Positions 59,702 through 64,000 of a stretch of DNA of 64,000 nt are shown one piece after another (position 1 is the stretch's first letter; each line of letters opens with the position of its first letter). This DNA comes from Streptomyces puniciscabiei. Its GTDB lineage: Bacteria; Actinomycetota; Actinomycetes; Streptomycetales; Streptomycetaceae. Location: positions 1,998,501-2,062,500 of the forward strand of contig NZ_VFNX01000001.1 of NCBI RefSeq assembly GCF_006715785.1, written 5' to 3'. The translations under genes were made by a program, and so were the position numbers. The notes beneath the pieces were generated by a model that made no database searches, was not told the origin of the DNA, and saw only the letters and a list, made by a program, of their open reading frames with translations.

Positions 59702-61312
59702 GTGGAGCAACTCGTCATCCGGGACGCCGACGTCGTCGACGGCAGCGGCGAACCGTCGTACCGGGCCGATGTGGTGATCGACGGCGGCCGGATCGTCTCC
59801 CTCGTCAAGGAGGCCGCCGCGGCCGGCTGCCAGCGTCCGCGTGCCGTGCGGGAGCTGGACGCGGAGGGCCTGGTCCTCTCCCCCGGCTTCATCGACATGC
59901 ACGCCCACTCCGACCTGGCCCTGCTGCGCGACCCCGACCACAGCGCGAAGGCCGCGCAGGGGGTCACGCTGGAGGTCCTCGGGCAGGACGGGCTGTCGTA
60001 CGCGCCCGTCGACGACCGCACGCTTCAGGAGGTGCGGCGGGCGATCACCGGGTGGAACGGGTACGGCGACGACCTCGACTTCGACTGGAGGTCGGTCGGT
60101 GAGTACCTGGACCGGCTCGATCGGGGCATCGCCGTGAACGCCGCCTACCTCATCCCCCAGGGCACGGTCCGGGCGCTCGCCGTCGGCTGGGAGGACCGGG
60201 AGGCGACGCCCGAAGAGCTGGACCGGATGCGGCAGTTGGTCGCGGAGGGCATGGAGCAGGGTGCGGTCGGGCTGTCCTCCGGGCTGACGTACACGCCGGG
60301 CATGTACGCCCCCGACGCCGAACTGACCGAGCTGTGCCGGGTGGTGGCGTCGTACGGCGGCTACTACTGCCCGCACCACCGCTCCTACGGCGCGGGCGCC
60401 CTGCAGGCGTACGCCGAGATGGTCGCCCTGACGCGGGACGCCGGGTGTCCGCTCCATCTGGCCCACGCCACCATGAACTTCGGCGTCAACGAGGGCCGCG
60501 CGCCGGAGCTGCTGGCCCTGCTGGACCAGGCGCTGGACGCCGGCGCGGACATCACCCTCGACACCTATCCCTACACCCCCGGCTGCACCACCCTGGCCGC
60601 GCTGCTGCCGAGCTGGGCGAGCGAAGGCGGCCCGGAGGAGGTCCTGGCGCGGCTCGGCGACCCGGCGACGGCCGCGCGGATCCGGCACGACCTGGAGGTG
60701 ACCGGCTCGGACGGCTGTCACGGCGTGCCCGTGGAGTGGGAGACGATCGAGATCGCCGGGGTCGGCGACCCGGCGCTCGCAGAGCACGTGGGCCGTACCG
60801 TACGGGAGTCGGCCGCCGTGCGCGGTGAAGCCCCGTGGGACACCGCCCGCCGGCTGCTGGTCGAGGACCGGCTCGGTACGACGATCCTCCAGCACGTCGG
60901 CCACGAGGACAACGTCCGCACGATCATGCGGCACCGCACCCACACCGGCGGCTCGGACGGCATCCTGCGGGGTGACAAGCCGCATCCGCGCGCCTACGGC
61001 ACTTTCCCGCGCTATCTCGGCCACTACGTACGGGAGTTGGGGATCCTGTCGCTGGAGGAGTGCGTCGCCCATCTCACGTCCCGGCCCGCGGCCCGGCTGC
61101 GGCTGCCGGACCGGGGGCTGGTGCGCGAGGGGTACCGGGCCGACCTGGTGCTGTTCGACCCGGAGACGGTGGCGCCCGGCGCGACGTTCGCCGAGCCCCG
61201 CACGCTGCCGACCGGTATCCCGTACGTCCTGGTCGACGGCCGGTTCGTCATCGAGGACGGGAAGCGGACGGACGTGCTCGCGGGCCGGTCCGTCCGCCGT
61301 ACGCCCGTGTGA
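59702..61312 (+). CDS. N-acyl-D-amino-acid deacylase (amidohydrolase)
   Basis: The 536-residue product starts at GTG 59702 after GGGAGGAGG. It has the metal-site phrase SPGFIDMHAHSDLALL (His-x-His), the Cys in YYCPHHRSYGAG, HLAHATMNFGV, the late Asp in HVGHEDNVRTIMRHRTHTGGSD, and TSRPAARLRLPDRG. It releases free D-amino acids from N-acylated ones. Downstream of the D-amino-acid deaminase, it completes a two-step route. Confidence 0.9.
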   Translation: MEQLVIRDADVVDGSGEPSYRADVVIDGGRIVSLVKEAAAAGCQRPRAVRELDAEGLVLSPGFIDMHAHSDLALLRDPDHSAKAAQGVTLEVLGQDGLSYAPVDDRTLQEVRRAITGWNGYGDDLDFDWRSVGEYLDRLDRGIAVNAAYLIPQGTVRALAVGWEDREATPEELDRMRQLVAEGMEQGAVGLSSGLTYTPGMYAPDAELTELCRVVASYGGYYCPHHRSYGAGALQAYAEMVALTRDAGCPLHLAHATMNFGVNEGRAPELLALLDQALDAGADITLDTYPYTPGCTTLAALLPSWASEGGPEEVLARLGDPATAARIRHDLEVTGSDGCHGVPVEWETIEIAGVGDPALAEHVGRTVRESAAVRGEAPWDTARRLLVEDRLGTTILQHVGHEDNVRTIMRHRTHTGGSDGILRGDKPHPRAYGTFPRYLGHYVRELGILSLEECVAHLTSRPAARLRLPDRGLVREGYRADLVLFDPETVAPGATFAEPRTLPTGIPYVLVDGRFVIEDGKRTDVLAGRSVRRTPV

Positions 61313-61315
61313 CCG

Positions 61316-62155
61316 TTACGGCTTGGGCAGGACGCAGCCGGCCGCACCGAGGTCCAGCTTGTTGCCCGTGGTGAAGCAGGCGGGGATCTGGTAGGTCTCC
61401 TCGGCGTAGTTGATGCCCTGGTGGATGGTGACATTGCCGCTCTCGTCGACCTCGCACGGGTTGTTCTCCGTGCAGGTCTCGCCGTCCTCGTTGCCCGTGT
61501 TGTTGACGGCGACGACCTTGCCGGTGGTGGTGTCGATCACCGGGGAGCCCGAGGTGCCGCCGATGGTGTTGCAGGAGGAGGTGTAGCGGACCGAGTCCTT
61601 CCAGGTCCAGTCGCCCTCCTTCAGCCGGTACACGAAGCCGTCGATGCTGCAGCTGTAGGTGCGCTTCCAGTAGCCGGAGACGACCTTGATGGCGGTGCCG
61701 GCGGTGGGGTGGGTGTCGTTCACGGTGAGCGGGCTGATGCCGTAGGCGCTCTTGATCTGCGCGTACGTGGTGGTCAGCCGGTAGATCGTGACGTCCGTGT
61801 CGGTCATGGTCGAGTAGACGACCTGGTTGGCGCGGAGGGTGGCGACCCTGCTGCCGGAGGCGTTCAGCAGACCGAAGGTACGGCTGGAGGACTGGCCGGT
61901 GATGACCTGGCCGGGGTCCGGGAAGCCGGTCTCCAGGCAGTGCCCGTTGGTGAGCACGAGCGCCGGGTCGCTGTCGGCGGAGTTGGGGAAGCGGATGACG
62001 GAGCCGGAGCAGTTGCTGAGCGCGACGGTGCCGGCGAAGTTGACGGTGGCCTTGGGCTTGGCGGCAGTGGTGGTGTGCGGCGCGGCGACCGCGGGGGTCG
62101 CGCCCAGCCCGGCTATGGCCAGGGAGGAGAGCGCGGCAAGGAGAGGCTTGTTCAT
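61316..62155 (-). CDS. Secreted trypsin-like serine protease
   Basis: The 279-residue product has a signal peptide of about 24 residues (MNKPLLAALSSLAIAGLG, then VAAP). The triad is visible: His in LVLTNGHCLETG, Asp in TDTDVTIYRL, and Ser in GGTSGSPVIDTTTG. Three likely disulfide pairs are present (NCSGS with HCLE, YSCS with SSCN, ETCTENNPC). It belongs to the S1/V8-like group. Its ATG (62155) is well placed; the frame is open beyond. It converges on the deacylase with three bases between stops. Confidence 0.85.
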   Translation of the reverse strand: MNKPLLAALSSLAIAGLGATPAVAAPHTTTAAKPKATVNFAGTVALSNCSGSVIRFPNSADSDPALVLTNGHCLETGFPDPGQVITGQSSSRTFGLLNASGSRVATLRANQVVYSTMTDTDVTIYRLTTTYAQIKSAYGISPLTVNDTHPTAGTAIKVVSGYWKRTYSCSIDGFVYRLKEGDWTWKDSVRYTSSCNTIGGTSGSPVIDTTTGKVVAVNNTGNEDGETCTENNPCEVDESGNVTIHQGINYAEETYQIPACFTTGNKLDLGAAGCVLPKP

Positions 62156-62306
62156 GTGGGGGTCCCCTCTGACGACTTGGGCGACCGAAGTCCTCCGGCC
62201 GCCCGCTCGCTTGTCATGCACATCATCAGTGCACGAGGGGGACGGGAACAAGAAGCCCGCTCAGGTCATAGGGGTTTCCCTGTGCCTCCCGGCCCGAGCA
62301 ACTCCG

Positions 62307-62591
62307 TTACCGGTCCGGGGGTTTGGTGACGACGGCCCCGAACAGGGCGAGACCCAGGGAGTCCCTGGGCCCGGGCTCGGGCAGTCCACACGCGGCCTCC
62401 GCCGGCTCGCCGAGAGTACGGGCGCCGTGGACCCGGTCCGGCCGGTCGTCCCGCCCGCTCAGCACCAGCCGGCCGTCCGCCACGGCGGCCCGGACCCGCT
62501 CGACGGCCCGCTCGCGGTCCTCGTCGGAGGCGAGCACGTCGGAGTGGGGCACCGGTTGCCGAGACGGGGAGAGGTGGGGCTGCTCGGTCAT
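62307..62591 (-). pseudogene. Degraded DUF1707 protein
   Basis: The 94-residue frame from ATG 62591 reads VLASDEDRERAVERVRAAVADGRL and then ARTLGEPAEAACGLPEPG. These echo the DUF1707 pattern, but with the central ERL/ELDA residues altered. No membrane segment or C-terminal domain follows. It may be a divergent short protein rather than a dead gene. Compare the intact DUF1707 protein at 13024-13746. Confidence 0.4.
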
Positions 62592-62688
62592 GCGGGCAGT
62601 CCTCGCCCGTCGGCGTGTCGGCACGGCTCACCGACAGGCCGAGCGGCCCGGACTGGACCGTGGCGGGCGAGAAAGTGATCTTCGCCGG

Positions 62689-63576
62689 TCAGTGCGGGTG
62701 TTTCGTGGCTCCGTGACCGTGCCCCTGGCCGCCGGGGAAGGCGGGCCCGGAGGTGGTCGGGGCGGCCGTGGTCGCCGTGGGTGCGGGCGCCTGGGACGTC
62801 GTGGGGGCCGGAGCGGACGCCGAGGCGGTCGGGCCGCCGGTCGCCCGGCCCCGGCCCTGGCTCTGGGACGCCTGGACGTCCGGGGAGGGGGACGAGGGGG
62901 ACGGCGAGGACGAGGGGGAGCCGCCGGCCGCCGTCGACGTGCCCTGGGCCGCGGAGCCGGTGTCCGTGCCGGGGCTCGCGGTGGCGGACGTGCCGACGGC
63001 CGGACCGGACCCGTCCGGGGCGGGGGAGTCCGAGCCGCCCGCCAGAGCGGCGATCACCGCGACGGCGCCGGCCGCCCCCAGCGCCCCGGCGACGAGCACC
63101 ACCCGGCGGCGGCCGCTCGGCTGCCGCCGTTGCTGACGCCGCCGCGCGGCGCGCCCCCCGACGGGCGCGCCCGGCTCGGCCGCCGCCGGGACCGTGGGCA
63201 GCTCGCGGGTCCGGTCGAAGGCGTTCTGCCAGCCGTGGGCGGCCGCGGGGTCGGCGTACTCGTCGTACGCCGGAGCAGAGACCGACTGCGGGAGGTACAC
63301 GTTGGGCGGCGGCGAGCCGGGGGACGCGTGACCCGCCTGCGGCGGAACCGGGGCCGGAGCCGCATCCGGCCCTCGCTCGTGTCCCGGGTGGGGCCGGGCG
63401 TCCGGGAACGACCGGGGGTGCCCCGGGTCCGGCGTCGGGGCAGTCGGGAAGGGGTGCGCCGAAGGGCCGGCCGGCGGTGCCGGGAGCGGCTGTGTGGCGG
63501 CCGCGTCGGAGCCGTGCCGGGAGGCGGGACCCGGTGTCCCGCCGCCGTCCGGTCTGTGTCCGCCGTCCATCCCCAT
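62689..63576 (-). CDS. Low-complexity single-pass membrane protein
   Basis: The product is about 295 residues from ATG 63576. A disordered Pro/Ala/Gly head of about 140 residues is followed by a basic patch, AARRRQQRRQPSGRRR, then one membrane helix, VVLVAGALGAAGAVAVIAALAGG. The Ser/Thr/Pro-rich outer tail ends GHGHGATKHPH. Similar proteins are common in Streptomyces, often next to kinases or regulators. No domain is recognised. The final His cluster could bind metal. Confidence 0.6.
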   Translation of the reverse strand: MGMDGGHRPDGGGTPGPASRHGSDAAATQPLPAPPAGPSAHPFPTAPTPDPGHPRSFPDARPHPGHERGPDAAPAPVPPQAGHASPGSPPPNVYLPQSVSAPAYDEYADPAAAHGWQNAFDRTRELPTVPAAAEPGAPVGGRAARRRQQRRQPSGRRRVVLVAGALGAAGAVAVIAALAGGSDSPAPDGSGPAVGTSATASPGTDTGSAAQGTSTAAGGSPSSSPSPSSPSPDVQASQSQGRGRATGGPTASASAPAPTTSQAPAPTATTAAPTTSGPAFPGGQGHGHGATKHPH

Positions 63577-63755
63577 CCCTGTGTACCTCCCCGCCCCACT
63601 TCCGTCGCCGTGCGGGATCCGGCGCCCGGCGGCACCGCATTCTAGGGACGCGGGTGACCGCCGAGACAGCCGATGGAGATATCGGGGCAAACCGATGTGT
63701 CTCACGTGTCGGAAAACACGACCCATGAGGCATTACCGGGCCGTAAGCTCACGTC

Positions 63756-64000
63756 ATGCAGGTGATCCAGTCGACCAAGCTCGCCAACGTCTGTTACGAG
63801 ATCCGGGGCCCGGTTCTCGAGGAGGCCATGCGGCTTGAGGCGGCGGGCCACCGCATCCTCAAGCTCAACACGGGCAACCCGGCCGCCTTCGGCTTCGAGT
63901 GCCCCCCGGAGATCCTGGAGGACATCCTCCGCAACGTCTCCACGGCGCACGGCTACGGCGACGCCAAGGGCCTGCTGGCCGCCCGCCGCGCCGTCGTCAT
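63756..64000 (+). CDS. PLP-dependent aminotransferase (AlaA-like), 5' end only
   Basis: The first 81 residues are in the window: MQVIQSTKLANVCYEIRGPV, HRILKLNTGNPAAFGF, and AHGYGDAKGLLAARRAV. This is the N-terminal arm and start of the large domain of class I/II aminotransferases close to E. coli AlaA. The rest runs past 64000. The ATG at 63756 matches the family start, with GTAAGC a few bases upstream. Confidence 0.85.
   Translation, partial: MQVIQSTKLANVCYEIRGPVLEEAMRLEAAGHRILKLNTGNPAAFGFECPPEILEDILRNVSTAHGYGDAKGLLAARRAVV

Noticed and set aside
58232-61072. 946-codon open frame on the minus strand
   Set aside because: It lies antisense to the deaminase and deacylase genes, which have clear catalytic motifs. 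Long antisense frames are expected in high-GC DNA and its translation shows no domain.

Overview
The window is high-GC actinobacterial chromosome, almost certainly Streptomyces. The evidence is strong third-position G/C, frequent GTG starts, ATGA/GTGA stop-start overlaps, a WhiB-like protein, SpoIIE-type phosphatases and a tad-type pilus operon. From memory (not checked), the core gene order ppgK-ispH-xseA-xseB-glpX-wblI-fumB-fumC ... ahpC-ahpD resembles the SCO50xx region of S. coelicolor. No rRNA, tRNA or CRISPR array was seen.

Region 1 (1-4365) is an accessory patch. A LysR gene is split by a 1474-bp IS5-family element (40-1513). Removing the element and one TAA/TTA duplication restores the LysR frame exactly, and a DUF1877 gene lies inside the element as a passenger. 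Remnants follow: a recombinase tail, a SARP/BTAD regulator fragment and a frameshifted lactococcin 972-like bacteriocin gene. A Uma2 gene is bracketed by what look like attachment-site copies of the 3' end of ychF.

Region 2 (4347-39739) is mostly housekeeping: ychF, a DUF6542 protein, polyphosphate glucokinase, IspH, exonuclease VII, a RutE-like reductase, GlpX, WblI, class I and class II fumarases, a SpoIIE-type phosphatase, a bifunctional penicillin-binding protein, a SPFH protein with a ribbon-helix-helix partner, a PadR-controlled ABC exporter, oxyR/ahpC/ahpD, an AI-2E-type transporter, a transglycosylase-like cell-wall protein with a structured leader, a PIN-PhoH ATPase, a cis-prenyltransferase, a methyltransferase, DinB, GNAT, an LLM oxidoreductase and DUF192.

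Region 3 (40450-51642) is one compact minus-strand array of 14 genes: a zinc-ribbon protein, CpaB, TadZ, two TadE-like proteins, TadA, TadB, TadC, a histidine kinase, a response regulator, an Flp pilin, a TadG-like protein, a lipoprotein and an OmpA-like protein. It looks like a self-regulated Flp pilus system. It shares its upstream region with a GH18 chitinase preceded by paired chitinase-type operator repeats.

Region 4 (54405-61312) is a divergent catabolic module: GntP permease, RidA, IclR and a PfkB kinase on one side, D-amino-acid deaminase and N-acyl-D-amino-acid deacylase on the other, around a perfect palindrome. The window ends with a secreted trypsin-like protein, a degraded DUF1707 gene, a low-complexity membrane protein and the start of an aminotransferase gene.
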